Source of the DNA: Leucaena leucocephala
Lineage: Eukaryota > Streptophyta > Magnoliopsida > Fabales > Fabaceae
Reading direction: 5' to 3'
Assembly: GCA_037074615.1 (NCBI GenBank)
Contig: CM073538.1
Span: 19,338,568 to 19,402,567 of the forward strand
Length of the DNA: 64,000 nucleotides
The position numbers and the translations under genes were made by a program. Every line of letters starts with the position of its first letter. Position 1 is the first letter of the stretch. This document shows positions 47,701 through 60,290 of this stretch, piece after piece. Under the pieces are notes generated by a model that saw only the letters and a program-made list of their open reading frames with translations, searched no databases and was not told where the DNA came from.

Positions 47701-48952
47701 TGTCTACGCCATATTGATTATGTTATTGAACCTTCAACTTATGAGAAAGCCACAAATATGGGTTGAACAATGAAGTTGGAAATAAAAGCATTGTGAAACA
47801 ATGGAACTTGGGATATTGTTCCATTGCCAAATGGTAGAAAACCCATAGGATGAAAAATGGGTGTTCAAAGTCAAATATGATTCAGAAGGTAACATAGATA
47901 TATATATATAAGGCAAAACTAGTTACTAAGGGTTATAGCCAAAAGGAAGGGATTGATTATCATGAAACATTCTCTCTTGCAGTAAATATGACAACTATTA
48001 GGATAATAATTAAGTTTGTTGCATTGCATGACTATAATTTATACCATATGGATATCTATAATGCCTTCTTGCAGGGGGTTTTGATAAAGAGATATACATG
48101 TCTATACCCTAAGTCTTTAATAATAAGGGAAGAATTTGGTCTGCAAACTTAGAAAATCATTATATGGCTTGAAACAATCGTCTAGACAATGGAATATTAA
48201 ACTATCTATAGCCTTGATTCAAGGAGGATTCACCTAAGGTAAACATGATTAGTCACTCTTTTATAAGAAATATGATAAGGAGGTAGTGTTTATGCTGGTT
48301 TACATGGATGATTTATTAATTATAGGAAGCTCATAAGTTAAGATAAAGGAAGTAAAACAATATTTACATGATAAATTTAAAATCAAAGATCTAGGAACAA
48401 TGTGATATTTTCTAAGTATTGAAATGGCTAAGTCTAAGAAAGGTATAGTGAAGGGAGATAAACAATATGATCTATTATAGATCCTGAGAAGTATAGATGA
48501 TTGGTAGGTCGATTAATATATTTGATTGCTAGTCGTCCTGGAATTTCTTTCTCTATGCATGTTTTGAGTCAGCATATGGCAAATCCCATGAAGATACACA
48601 TGGTTACGGTAATGAACGTAGTCAGAAACCTAAAAGGGACTCCGGGACTTGGAGTATTGATTAGTTCTTCAGGTGGATTGGAGCTTGATTGCTTTTGTGA
48701 TGCTGATTAGGGTGCTTGTGGCACAATAAGGAGATCAATAACAGGCTATCTATTAAAGCTAGAAGGATCTCTCATTAGATGGAAAACTAAAAAGCAAAAT
48801 ATAGTATCTCGATCTTCTATAGAGGCTGAGTATTGAGCACTGGCTGTAGCAGTAGTGGAAGTTGTTTGGCTTGTGGGATTGCTTAAGGAAATTGCTTAAC
48901 CAATATACTGATATGGGATGCCATGTCACATCCACATCATCTTTTATTTTGG

Positions 48953-49258
48953 ATTAAGGTATACATTTATTCCAAAAGTTTTCACTCAGGAGCACTGGAT
49001 ATCTGGAATCTTTTTTAGGTTCAATATTGCCTCAATTGTTATCTAAATTTAATTTGACCGTTAATTTGATTAAATATATTGAGTTGACTAATTCACATGT
49101 CATCCACATCATTTTTTTAAATAAGATATAAGAAAATAACATATGAGATCATATCATATGTTATTTTTTAAAATGTTGCTATAGTATGATATGCTAAAAA
49201 TGATACTATGATAACAACTAAGTTTAGAGGGATGCATATATATTTTTAATTTTTTTCT

Positions 49259-49295
<37 letters not shown>

Positions 49296-49466
49296 TTGGG
49301 GGAAAATGAAATAAATGATATGTATACTAACTAACTTACTATATTTAGTTAAATTTATGGTTAAACTGAACCTAAATAATAGTCAGGGTGACATTGAACC
49401 GAAAAAAAAACTTTTAAATACCCAATACTCCTGAGTGAAAATTTTTAGAATAAATTTGCACCTTAA
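48953..49466. repeat. Fold-back element with arms of about 120 bp
   Basis: The block at 48953-49080 (ATTAAGGTATACATTTATTCC, then TTTTCACTCAGGAG) is the inverted match of 49335-49466 (CTCCTGAGTGAAAATTTTT, then AAATTTGCACCTTAA). A third, direct copy of the right arm lies at about 49515-49660. The centre holds a TA microsatellite (49265-49292). Long inverted arms point to a fold-back or Mutator-like non-autonomous element. Confidence 0.65.
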
Positions 49467-49745
49467 CTTAAAACAAAAGATGACTAAATATCACGTTACT
49501 ATATTGATAAATTATCGGTCAAATTTAACTTTGGATAACGATTAAGGTAATATTGCTATAATTTATAAACTTTGATGGCAATATTGTTTCTAAAAAACTT
49601 TCAAATATCTAGCATTACTAAATAGAAACTTTCAGAATAAATTTACATATTAACCCTCTTGAAAACTGCTTAATATATTTAGATAGGTACATCACTTTTG
49701 TGAATCTAATTAATTGCTTTAACGTAATATGAATGTTTACTATTA

Positions 49746-50118
49746 TACGTCTTCCATCCCTATTTATTTGTCCTGATTTGAATTTTCATTTTGTCCCTAA
49801 ATATATGTACTCTTTCAAATTTCAAGATATAATAGTTACTTGTTTTCAGTAATACCCTTATTAGATGAAAGGCGTTAAAAAGGAGATAGTCAAAGGATTT
49901 GAAATAGTGACATTAAATAGAAGGTAAAACCAAAAAGAGTAAAAATATATTACTTTCTATTTTTAATATAAAATTTAATTTGTAATATAAATTATACTAT
50001 AAATTAGATTCTATATTAAAAATTGATGGTAGTAATTCTTACGTAGTTACATAGATGTTACTTTTCCTTGGATCTGTATGTGTTTTTTCTACGAGGACAA
50101 GTAAATACGGAGGAAGTA
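49746..50118. mobile_element. Stowaway-like MITE
   Basis: The left end has CTTCCATCCCTATTTATTTG and the reverse complement of the right end has CTTCCTCCGTATTTACTTG followed by TCCT, an imperfect inverted repeat of about 24 bases. TA flanks are plausible (TATACG on the left, GTAAG on the right). The interior is AT-rich without an ORF. Confidence 0.65.
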
Positions 50119-52900
50119 AGTGCACAAACGTAGTCGGAGTCCCATCCACTATGGTGCTTAAAGATAAAAAGAAGAATTAATTTCCAAGTGTTTGAATTAG
50201 GGAAGAGGTTAGTGCATTAGATAGAAAGAGGGGAAGAGAAGTCTCATATACAAGTTTCAAATTCCAATTAAAATTGTGTTTAGTCTTTACGCAGAAGACA
50301 CGGCTCTATTATTTCTAGTTTAGCTATTTCTATATTACCTTAAGTCCTAATTATAAAAATGAGCTAACTTTAGATTAAATAAGTATAATAAATCTATTAA
50401 TTATAATTAATATAAGAGTTAATTGATTAATTTAGATAGATTAAAAAATATATTATATAAATTTATTAACTAATTTAAATCAATTGAGAAATATATTATT
50501 TAAATTTATCTTCAGGGTTAAATTTAAATATAATTAATTGATTTATTTAATTTTTTAATATTTTTAAAAAAATTAACTAACTTTTATAATTAAGATTAAG
50601 AAAAAGTATAATGTATGGTACATAAGAATCAAGCTTAATTTCAATGAGAAATACTAACGCTAGACGACTTTGCTTTGGATACTCATAACGTGGAGAAAAA
50701 ATTGGGCATATGATAAAAACTGACCATGATTAATTAAGTTGAATAGCAACTAATTCGTATATACCTTTTGAATAAAATCTGGAGTTCAACCTAATAAATG
50801 GAAAAAAAAGACCATGTAATTATGAGAATTGCCTTTTGTTTTTAAATATATTAATTAATTATACTTAAATATGTACTAGTCATATTTGACCAAAAAAAAT
50901 GTACAAGTCATTATTTTAAGAAGGCTGAATGGTGAATGGTGTTAACATGGATTAAAAATATATTTTATAAATTTAAGAGACCAAATTAAATTTTGATATA
51001 AAATTAAGGGACTAAACAGATAATTTAATGTTGTAAAATAATATAACGTGATGGTAAGAATATTATTGTCTGGGAATGAGTGATCTAATATAAACTAGTG
51101 AAACATGACTTCATGAGTTACCGAACATGTATGATTAATTCCTAAGTACTTTGATTTTGGTAAGGTTTCTTTTTGACCTCAACTCATTGTGGAGTTATTT
51201 AATCTATGCCTTGTGTTCTCTACAATTTTATAAAACAACAACAGTGTTCTAGATTCCTGGCTTTGATGTTAACATTTCTGATTATATACGCCAATGGTAA
51301 AACAATTTTTTACTCTATCCCCTTTTTGAATCTTATCTTCTCATGTATAGAAGTAAGTATAAGAACATTATATTATATTCATGGTGGACTCAAATCCATT
51401 TGAAATTATTTGAATAATAATGGAAGAATTGGAAGACACCAAGACCTAAGAGAAGCACATGCATGATGACAAATCATCGATCAAACATATAGGTCTATGT
51501 TAATTTATGGCGTTGGTAAGAAAAATGATTATTTATGGAGAAAAATTGTAATAAAATATGCATGTATATAGAAAATTAGAATGAAAAACAAAAATTTATT
51601 ATTTTTCATATTTTTTTCTTTACATGAAATTTTCACAAATTTTCTTTTCCTTGTGCAGCAGTGCATATACAAATTAAACAATGTATTAAAATCATACCAG
51701 TTATTGAATCAAGATGAGACAGTAGTTTAAGGGTTAATAATTTAACTGTGGTTAAACATGGTCAATTTAATTATAATTAAAATAATATAATTTAATTAAA
51801 AAATATAAAAATATTTATATTTAATTTTGAAAAGAGCAATATTTAAATAAAAAGGTATTTATTTATAAATAAATGTAATGTTCATTATATACACTACATA
51901 TAATTTAATAAAATAGATTTATTAAAGTATAAATTTAATATACTGCTATTTCTTTTAACTCAAATAACGTCTTTTCATGTTCAGTAAAAGGAGAAAAAAA
52001 TATAAAATTTAACTCAGTCGATCTATCTAAAACTCTTGACTAGATCAGTTAGGGATTGATCCACTAATTTATTAGTATGATGATAAGTTGATTCATATTA
52101 GGTTTTAATAGTTAATACCATGAGTAGAAGTTTATTGTTTCTTTGTTGGCAAGTCTGCAGGTTAATTAGTGGTAAAATTATTCAAACATGAAATAGTAGA
52201 ATAAATTAAACAGTTTATTTTTTAAAAAATAATAAAAGAAAATAAAAAGTGTCTTCAATATTAATTGGAAATTGCATGAAGGATGATTGGCCATTCAACC
52301 AAGAGACTGTGGGATTAGTTAGGTTGGATCTTTTGGAATTTAGTTCATGATTTAAAACTTTTATTAAGTAGGGGATTATTTCTCCTAATTGCTTCTAAAT
52401 GTGCATGATCTAGTGGACTTTCGTCGCATTAATTAATAAAATTTTCAATGCTCTAAATTTCTATAATGGAGATTAAATTTATGCTCTTTCATTGGATGAG
52501 AAAATGACTTTAATCTTCACCACACAATTCACTCCAAGACCAGCATGAAGCCATGAACGGGGCATCCCTTTTGTTTTAGAAATAAAGTAACAGAGACATA
52601 ATAAGTAAGCTAGCTAGTGGAAATAAGGGAGAAAGATCAAGGCAAATATAAAAGAGAGAAAAAAGTCTTAATTTGAGGATGACAATTCAAATAATAATAA
52701 TAATTGTTGTTCAACCGATAATATAATAGTGCTCTTTTTTTTTTAAAAAAAAAAAGACCACAACATACTGTGTTTTGTCATTATTGTTTCTTAGTTGAAT
52801 TATTAGTATGGTCCAAGGAATATTTAAATAAGTGTCAAATCAAAATCTAGGATAATTTATGGAACAAGTTTGAATATGCAAGGGGTAGTTGAATGAATGA

Positions 52901-52936
<36 letters not shown>

Positions 52937-53094
52937 AATTAATTGATGGTTCAAAACATATTGATCATAATTATTGCAAATTAAGTCAATTTAATTAAGG
53001 GAAATTTTGTCTAAACCTAACTCAAATAGAATAGGTGGCCTAAACTAATCCACCCTCCTGTTTGTCTCTTATCAGGGGAGGCCGATAGAGATTT
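50119..53094. other. Intergenic, AT-rich, no gene seen
   Basis: No coding frame resembles a protein. It contains short T/A runs, a TA microsatellite at about 52905-52935 and nothing else I can support. Confidence 0.6.
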
Positions 53095-53308
53095 AACTCA
53101 CAGTCAAATTACTAATGGGGATTAGTTTGAATGGTAAATTGCTTAGTATCGCTTAAATGAGATCTCGAATTTGAGCCTTGGCCTATGCAGAAAATCTTCA
53201 TTGGAAGACTCACCCACCATAGCCAGGTGTACGACATGGATCAGATCCAAATATAATCGAGACAAAACTCCAGTGAATCGGGTGGGAAGAAAAAAACTCA
53301 CAGTCAAA
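53095..53308 (+). mobile_element. tRNA-derived SINE with 14-bp target duplication
   Basis: The body (53109-53294, 186 bp) is flanked by AACTCACAGTCAAA at 53095-53108 and 53295-53308, exact repeats. It begins near a degenerate A box (GTTTGAATGGTAAATTGC), has a B-box-like GATCTCGAATTTGAGCC at about 53161-53177 and ends in an A-rich tail (GAAGAAAAA). This fits a plant SINE of the Au-like tRNA-derived type; the family name is not certain. Confidence 0.8.
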
Positions 53309-55101
53309 GTACAAAATCAATATTATATTATTGCTATCAATCAGGTTTAGTTTAATATAAATGATTAATCTCTCTTAATATAAAATAAATATTTAAATTT
53401 TTATTGGGAGAAATATTCATATTTAATAGTATATGATGGTGCACTAAATATGATTGTATTCAATATAAAGATATATATTTAGTATAAAAATATTATATTA
53501 ATTTCCTTTTAGGGTGGAGACAAGGGGACCTGGCGGCTATGCCCCGAAGATTTTAATTTTTTTTCTTTGTATATGTATAATAGTGTTATACATTTCGGCC
53601 CTCGAAAGAAATTTATAAAAATTTAATATAATCTAAAAAAGTGCACTCCATGTTTGTTGATACTAGAAAGAGTTCTTATTGATAAAGTTTTTATCGATCG
53701 TCTGTTTAAGAATTGTGCATCTCCAATATGTAGTTGTGATACGTTGATGGAGAACATTCTTCTTATGAGCAATTCAATTAGGAATCACATTCTTTTTTTT
53801 TTATTATTATTCACAAAGAAACAATTTTAATTAGTAGTTGATTGGGTTGATACAACTTCAATCAATAGACCATCTTTCAATTAATATAAGGAAAAAAAAC
53901 CATATTTTCTAACGTTTACAAACTTCTAACATGCATATGATTCACTAAAGTTATGAAAATTTGAATCTTTGGTCATACCAAGCTCATCATATTGTAGTAA
54001 TTCATATTCGAATTGAATCTTTTCTTTGTTACAAAAATATTAATAGCAAAATTGTTTTGACAAGATTGTAAATATTATATTCTTGGCATTAAATGATTTC
54101 AATGCATCTTTGTAGGATATCCAGAGTTGTACTTTTCTAGAAATATTTAAGGACGTATCCCTGTGAGGTTTTCTTTAATCATAATAAGAAAATTTAAAAG
54201 TGAAGTAAGAGTCCTTCAAATTAAGCTAAGACGCCCAGAAAAAAAAAAAGCATATTAAGGGTATATATATCTTCTTCGTCATCCACAATTACATGCAACA
54301 TTATCTTTATCGTGGATCCGACATTGTTGATCTCCCAAATGGAATTACTTATTCCCTTTGATCGATATAGCAGGAGGATTACATTGCATGCAATCCCTGG
54401 CCACAAGTTATAACAAGTGCGGTATAATCTTAGACAATCCGAAAAATCCAACTTGTCTTTCTCTTCTTCAGTATTCGTAACAACTGGCTTCATTATTTGA
54501 TCTCTCCCTCCCTCCCTCTCTCTCATGATTTGCCATTCTCTTAAGTGACTCCATTGACTTTTCACATTCTCGAAATTTCAATGTTTTTCTATCAGAGTTA
54601 ACGTCTTGACCATGATGAATTATATAATACCGATTCATCATTTTGTTCGTACAACGTAGAAGGATTTTCTGGGACCAATATATGTATGTAATTAAAAGTA
54701 TAGCCTTAATATGAAACTTAGTTCTTACCCACAAAACAAAGTATAAGTAATTCTTTTATTACATATATATAATATCAATTGAAACAGTCTCACACTAACA
54801 TGTCAACCGTCAGATTTGAGACCATAATTTCATTCAAATATGTTGGGAAGCGCTGTCATTGGATAACTTGCCGTGGACTATACATCAAGTGATCAAATTA
54901 AAAATTCATTTGTGCGTGTATTTTGTGATGGAATAAATTAATAGAAAAAAGTGTAAAAATATGACTGGTGTTTAATTTGGTCCATGTAAATTCTTAAGAA
55001 ATTCAGAGCTGGTCGCTATGTCTAGTTAGAGTGGTTGGATCGCTGGGGCAAGTTGCAAGGATTTGGTCAATAGCTTAAACTTATCCCTGTCGTGAAAATC
55101 G

Positions 55102-55142
<41 letters not shown>

Positions 55143-55318
55143 AAGTTAGGCAGAAAGAAGCAAAACAAGAAACGAATTAGAATTAAACCAGTCATAAAAT
55201 TACACGGAGGTTACATAAATATCAAAACATAAATAAAGGATTATAATCATAATGAACATTATATACAAAAAAAACACAAGAATACACACAGGGTAAAGCC
55301 GTAATTAACCTTAAATCA
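53309..55318. other. Intergenic, 3' side of the MYB gene
   Basis: AT-rich DNA with a TA repeat at about 55102-55140. Minus-strand frames at 54221-54734 have no family resemblance. The MYB 3' UTR probably lies just below 55319. I see no gene. Confidence 0.55.
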
Positions 55319-56315
55319 CTAGGCATTAATCTCATGGAATAAAGGGTCATCTAGAAACAGTTCAGACTCCGGCCACATGTATTGACCCATAACTTCTCCG
55401 AAATAGCAAACCGCCGGCGTAGAGCAGTTATCGGCGATACTATTACTGATGCCATGTGTCACCGTAGCTGTCGCCGTCGTCTCGGCCTGAACAAAAGAAG
55501 GAGATGGCGTGCTCACACACGAGTGAAGCCACGTGGAATTATTAGGAGAACAACCATTATCTTCTTCATTGTTCACTGTACAATATTCTGGGATTTGAAC
55601 CACGTCTTCTTTACTAATCAATGGAGGTACTTGATAGGTTGCACAAGAAGAAGAATGAGTAATTAACTCAGGCATGTGGGAAAAAGCCATGGAGGAGTCA
55701 TTGTTAACAGCGTTGTTGCTATCTAACTGATGACGTGTATTATTCAAATGAGTGAAACTGTCCATGATGTTCACAACGTTTGTGTTTGCTTGATGGCTGG
55801 TACGAGGTTGATGATGAGGCTGAACAAGATGTTGCAGAAATTGAAAGCTCGAAGCATTATGATCCAGAATTTGCTTAAGATTAGCAAGAGCAAGAAGATG
55901 AGAGAGACTAGAGAAGATATCAGTTCGAGGCTGATGAGTCATAGGATCATAACCCATTTGAATAAGCTTCTTCTTCAAGTAGGTGTTCCAGAAATTCTTT
56001 ATTTCGTTATCAGTACGACCAGGCAAGTGCCTCGCAATCGCCGACCATCTAAGGAAAAACAAACAACATTAAACACACGATTATAGTACTGATCATCGTA
56101 CTCGTAAGATTAGTGTTAAAACAGTAATTATTAATAATTACTTGTTGCCGAGGATAGCATGGAGATTAAGAATTGTCTGTTCTTCTTCTTTGGAAAATTT
56201 CCCTCTCTTTATGTCTGGTCTCAAGTAATTGGTCCATCTTAATCTGCAACTTTTTCCACATCTGTTGAGCCCTGCAAAATTTGATTCCTTAGAGAGAGAG
56301 AGAGAGAGGAGATAA

Positions 56316-56348
<33 letters not shown>

Positions 56349-56482
56349 CCAGCTAGTTTAGGGAGAGATCTCCAGCTTCCATGGCCATATTTCTGAATGT
56401 GGAGAACAAGCTTGTGATCTTCTTCAGGGGTCCAAGGACCTTTCTTCAAACCATTCTCATCCCTGAACGGAGATTTTCCCAT
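55319..56482 (-). CDS. R2R3-MYB transcription factor, MYB53/92/93 type
   Basis: A nuclear DNA-binding activator; Arabidopsis MYB53, MYB92 and MYB93 act in root endodermis, suberin and lateral-root control. Three exons (minus): 56482-56350, 56271-56142, 56048-55319; GT-AG, phases agree, 993 bp, 330 residues. R2 starts KKGPWTPEEDHKLVLHIQK and R3 is KRGKFSKEEEQTILNLHAIL then WSAIARHLPGRTDNEIKNFW. The intron positions are the standard R2R3 ones. Directly after R3 the KKKLIQMGYDPMTHQPRTD and IFSSLSHLLALANL stretch is the signature of this subgroup. The C-terminus is His/Asn/Ser-rich and ends with an acidic patch (ESELFLDDPLFHEI). ATG 56482 was chosen over an upstream in-frame ATG at 56557 because MGKSP is the family start. 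I cannot choose among the three paralogues. Confidence 0.92.
56272..56349 (-). other. MYB intron 1 with GA, GT and TA microsatellites
   Basis: The 78-base intron consists largely of a GA run (about 56291-56308), a GT run (about 56318-56335) and a TA run up to the donor, which itself lies in TATATATAC. Such repeats can vary in length between individuals. Confidence 0.8.
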
Positions 56483-56626
56483 TATTTCTGGCTCTGATTT
56501 TCTCTCTCTTTGTTCTAGAAAGCTAAGCTTTGAGGGTTTTTGCGTAGCTTCCTTCAAGTTCAGTTGGGGACTGAAGTTCGTCTGCTACACTCACAATCTG
56601 AACAAGTTTCATGAGCTTCAATTGCT

Positions 56627-56634
56627 ATTTATAA
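56627..56634 (-). promoter_or_regulatory. TATA box of the MYB gene
   Basis: Minus strand TATAAATA, about 150 bases before the chosen ATG. It is the only good TATA match close upstream. Confidence 0.6.
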
Positions 56635-57316
56635 ACAGTCATTGCTTCGGTTTTCGCTGACCACTGCGTTTAATTACGTGGATCAATTAATTAATTACGA
56701 CATCTTGCCCCAATTATTGTGATTCTTGTTGCTTTTTATAATTTATTATAATCATCCATACAAATATCAATATTAGTCAATGTTAATATTCAATTATATA
56801 ATACAAAATTCATAACAAATCACAAATATTTACGAACTTAAAATTGTATAATTCATGCATCAAACTGCATATGATGTAAGGAGGCTACCTACTTAAATAT
56901 ATTTGAAATTTGCAAGTTTTATTAGATGAACTAAACGCATAATTAACGGTAAAATTAACATTTTTATTTTTAATATAAGAAATACTCTCTTTTTATTTCA
57001 AAAATTGGCTAAGCTAGGAACAATAAATCATTATTTGAATTATAATAGCAAAGTTTGACTTAACAATCGCGAGAATTGTTTCTTGTTATTTAATTACCAA
57101 TTACTCTTAGTCTATAAAGGTGTTTTTCTTAACAAACAACTATTTTATTGTAATAAGCACTTTATTTTACTGTAGCAAGTCCTTTTTTTCAAAAAAGCAG
57201 AGGCAGGAGGAGACTTTTCTAATATACATCTATATAAAATATTATAGGAAATTTTGAAATTATATTATTTATAAGTAATAAACAGCATTCCTATTCTTAG
57301 ACGCCTTACACTGTAC

Positions 57317-58210
57317 AAGTCTTTTAAGGTTTTATTTGGTTGAATTGAGGGGGGTAGGAACGGTAGATGAGATTATAAATTTTATTTGATTAGAGGTTAG
57401 GGTAGGGTAAGGGATGAGTTTTTGTTTAATTTATAAGGAAAGAGAGAGACTAATTAGAAATTAATAAATATATTATTATCTTTTTATTTATATTTTTTTA
57501 TATTCTTTTATAATGTTTATATCATAATTATTATTTTTTAAAAATATGAATATTAGAAAACCTATTACATCATTTATATATGATAAAAATATTTTTATAT
57601 GCACTTCAAAGCATGATTTCATTAATTTTAACATATTATCCTTTTAATTTTAATATAATTTTTAATATATTATAAAATTAATAAATTAGAAAATAAAAAA
57701 GTGTTAACATTATGTCATTAATTTTACAATTATAAGACATAAATATATTTATAATATATACATACCATTTTTTGTCAATATAATTACCTTAAAATATATA
57801 TATATTTATATTAATTCTATACAAGCTTACACAGAAAAAAAAAAAAGAGCATTCGTAATCTACATAAGTAATCTATAATATATATTGTAGCATAACTATT
57901 TAACTTGACAATAGCAAAAAAAAAGTAATAAAAGCTAACATTGGTGTGTAACAAGAAAAATAATTTTAAGTCGAGGAATAATAATAGAATAATAAAAAGA
58001 AACTATAGGTATTTTTGCAATATTAAAATAAAAAATTTTCATTCCTCCAAAAAAAACCCTCCAATTTTGGATGGGAGGATGAGGAAGGAAGAGGAGTATA
58101 AAATGATAAAATTTTAAATCTCTCATACCTTCTATTTTTCTCAATCAAATATATTTATACCTCTCCTCCCTTATCTTCTCATCCAAAAACCTTCAACCAA
58201 ATAATGCTTA
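57317..58210. repeat. MITE, longer relative of 41027-41680
   Basis: Left end TTTTATTTGGTTGAATTGAGG; right end CAACCAAATAATGCTTAAA, inverted complements. The interior follows the same order as the copy at 41027. At the right border a block of about 33 bases (ACCTTCAACCAAATAATG...) is tandemly repeated (about 58188-58255). Confidence 0.5.
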
Positions 58211-58569
58211 AATAAATTACAAAAACCTTCAACCAAATAATGGTTAAATAAATTAATCCTCTGTTGATATTATAAGACACCTTTTAATTAAAAGAATTTG
58301 ATGGTCCATAATATAAATCATATAAGAAAATGCATTTATGAGAGTTATCTCCTATTAAGTTAGACAATATTTAAATTTAATATAGTCAAATAATTATATA
58401 AGAAATTATCATATAACTAGTAATTAATTAACTTTTTTCAAATATTACCCTACTACACTTTATTAGGAGGAAATTTAGAGTTTAAGCTATAGTGTTTCTC
58501 CATGCTCTTAAATATGGATAAAATTAAAAGATTCTGAATAAATTTAATGAGTTAACAATTTTCATTAAC

Positions 58570-59003
58570 AATAAGAACATGTTTGATAGTATGAAAGTAG
58601 AAGTGAAAAAATGGAAGTAAAAATATGAGTAGAATCAAGTATTTCTTTTATTTGATATAATAGAAGTTACTTTTACTTTTATTTCTAATATTTTAATATA
58701 TTTTAATTATATTAAAAAAGTTTATAAATAAGATGAGAAAAGTGAAAGTAAAATATTTTAAATTATTTTATTTAAATTATAAAATTTTTAGACATCTATA
58801 ATTTTTGTTAAGTTATAAAAAATATTTTAAACTATTTTATTTAAAATCATAAAAAAAATATATATCAATTATATATCCATCTTTAACTTATTAAATAACC
58901 TTTTAAAATTTATTTTTAACCTAATTATATTTTCACTCCTATTCTATTTGTATTTCTATTTCTATAAAAAATACACTTATTTTACCAAATCAAACGTGCC
59001 GTT
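58570..59003. repeat. MITE with AACATGTTTGATAG-type ends
   Basis: Left end AACATGTTTGATAGTATG; right end ACCAAATCAAACGTGCC, inverted complements. The interior has 'gaaagtagaagtgaaa' repeats as in the element at 12208-12690, so they form one family. Confidence 0.5.
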
Positions 59004-60199
59004 AAGTTAGAAGTGACTTATTCAAACGGGTTGCTTTCTCTTGTCAATGGAGTACGGATTAAGTGTTTATGTTTAATTAACCAATTGGAGTCAGGATTGA
59101 AGCCAGCAGCCATATAGCAGGTGGAAGCTCGTAGATGGTCTGAATAAAAAAAATTAAAATTAATGAGCCATGCACACGAGTTTTAAAAATTTTATCCTTC
59201 TGTTTGGTCATCATTCATTTTTACCCACGCTATTTTCAGTGTAATACAAAAATATTTTTTAATATTTTAATTAAATTATATTATTTTAATTATTAACTGA
59301 GTTGAATATGATGTAATCACAATCAATTAAATCACAAACTTTTGAATCATTATCTCAATTGATTTAATAACGGGTCTAATTTTTAGTTGTTTATATTTAG
59401 TAAATACTGTTTACATTATTTCCTGGGGTTACCTTAATTTTTCCCGAATTTTAAATATAAAAGCAGGTACATACTAGCTAAGATCAGAACAAGACATATC
59501 TGCATGGGTTTATATCCCACCAATATAATGTTGCGAGTATGCGAAAGCAACTTTAATTTGCTACTTTGGGGAACTTTCCCCTCCTCTTCCTTATAGCCTA
59601 TTTAAATTAACTTTTAGAGAATAATATGTAGAAAAAAATTCTTTTAGAGAAACTCTTATAGGAAAGAATTTAAGAAAAAAATAATTTTAAATAAATTAGT
59701 ATTTTAATATTTTTTAACATGATAACTTTTATAATTAGTAAATTAGTAGAATATGTATAAGATAATAAAAAAATAATTATCCATCATCTCCATTGTTCAT
59801 CTTCTTCCTCCACATGATGAAGATGACAAGCACCACCAACATAATAATACTAAAGAAGGTAGAGGAGCACCACAAGCAACTTTTTACTCCAACACGATGA
59901 CAACCTGATGATGGAGGAGTTGAAGACAATAGAAACAATGATAGAGTAAGATGATGAAGATTAGATTTGCGATGATACCTTGACAATGTAGAAGTAGATC
60001 TACGACAATGCCCTGACCATATCTTCAAGTTGCAAGACGACCCCTAAGGAGCGACGGAGGAGTTGAAGACGATGAGCAGGAGTCAACGGGTAGAGGGAGA
60101 AAAAAGGGAGAGAGTGAAAAAAAATAGAGATAAAATAATCATTTGACAGTTCATAAACTATTTTCCTATTCTATAAGCAATTTTAGGAGTTTATACAAA

Positions 60200-60290
60200 A
60201 TTATAGTTTTAAACTATGGTTTGATCTATAAATCTTTTTAGATAAATATGACTATTTATTTTGATATTTTTCAAAACAATGGTTTAGACT
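60200..60290 (-). repeat. Inverted partner of the 37.6-kb MITE segment
   Basis: About 90 bases that match the reverse complement of 37605-37695 (shared phrases such as AAATATGACTATTTATTTT against AAATATGACTGTTTATTTT). It marks a second, diverged copy of that element; its full ends were not resolved. Confidence 0.5.

Larger units (their letters stand above)
44540..48905 (+). mobile_element. Old Copia retrotransposon, 3' LTR missing
   Basis: A 195-bp 5' LTR (44540-44734, TGTTAAG ... CTTAACA) is followed at once by TGGTATCAGAGC. Recognisable pieces, all broken: zinc knuckle near 45774 (YYQ-KGHTKDV), protease and GAG-pre-integrase part (45917-46620), integrase with VRTDNGTKFIN and PQQNGVVEQKH (46511-47240), RT with YMDD near 48300, and RNase H (48501-48900). 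Dozens of stops and frameshifts are present. No copy of the LTR is seen downstream, so the 3' end is deleted or lost. It is far older than the element at 3403. Confidence 0.88.

Noticed and set aside
54221..54734. Two overlapping minus-strand frames of 88-114 codons
   Set aside because: AT-rich, no recognised motif, no promoter or splice signals; likely chance.
55382..56086. Arg-rich plus-strand frames opposite the MYB gene
   Set aside because: Antisense of the MYB coding sequence; no independent support.
59777..60028. Minus-strand 83-codon frame with a hydrophobic stretch
   Set aside because: The plus strand is a GATGAT/GAAGA-rich low-complexity tract that gives open frames by composition.
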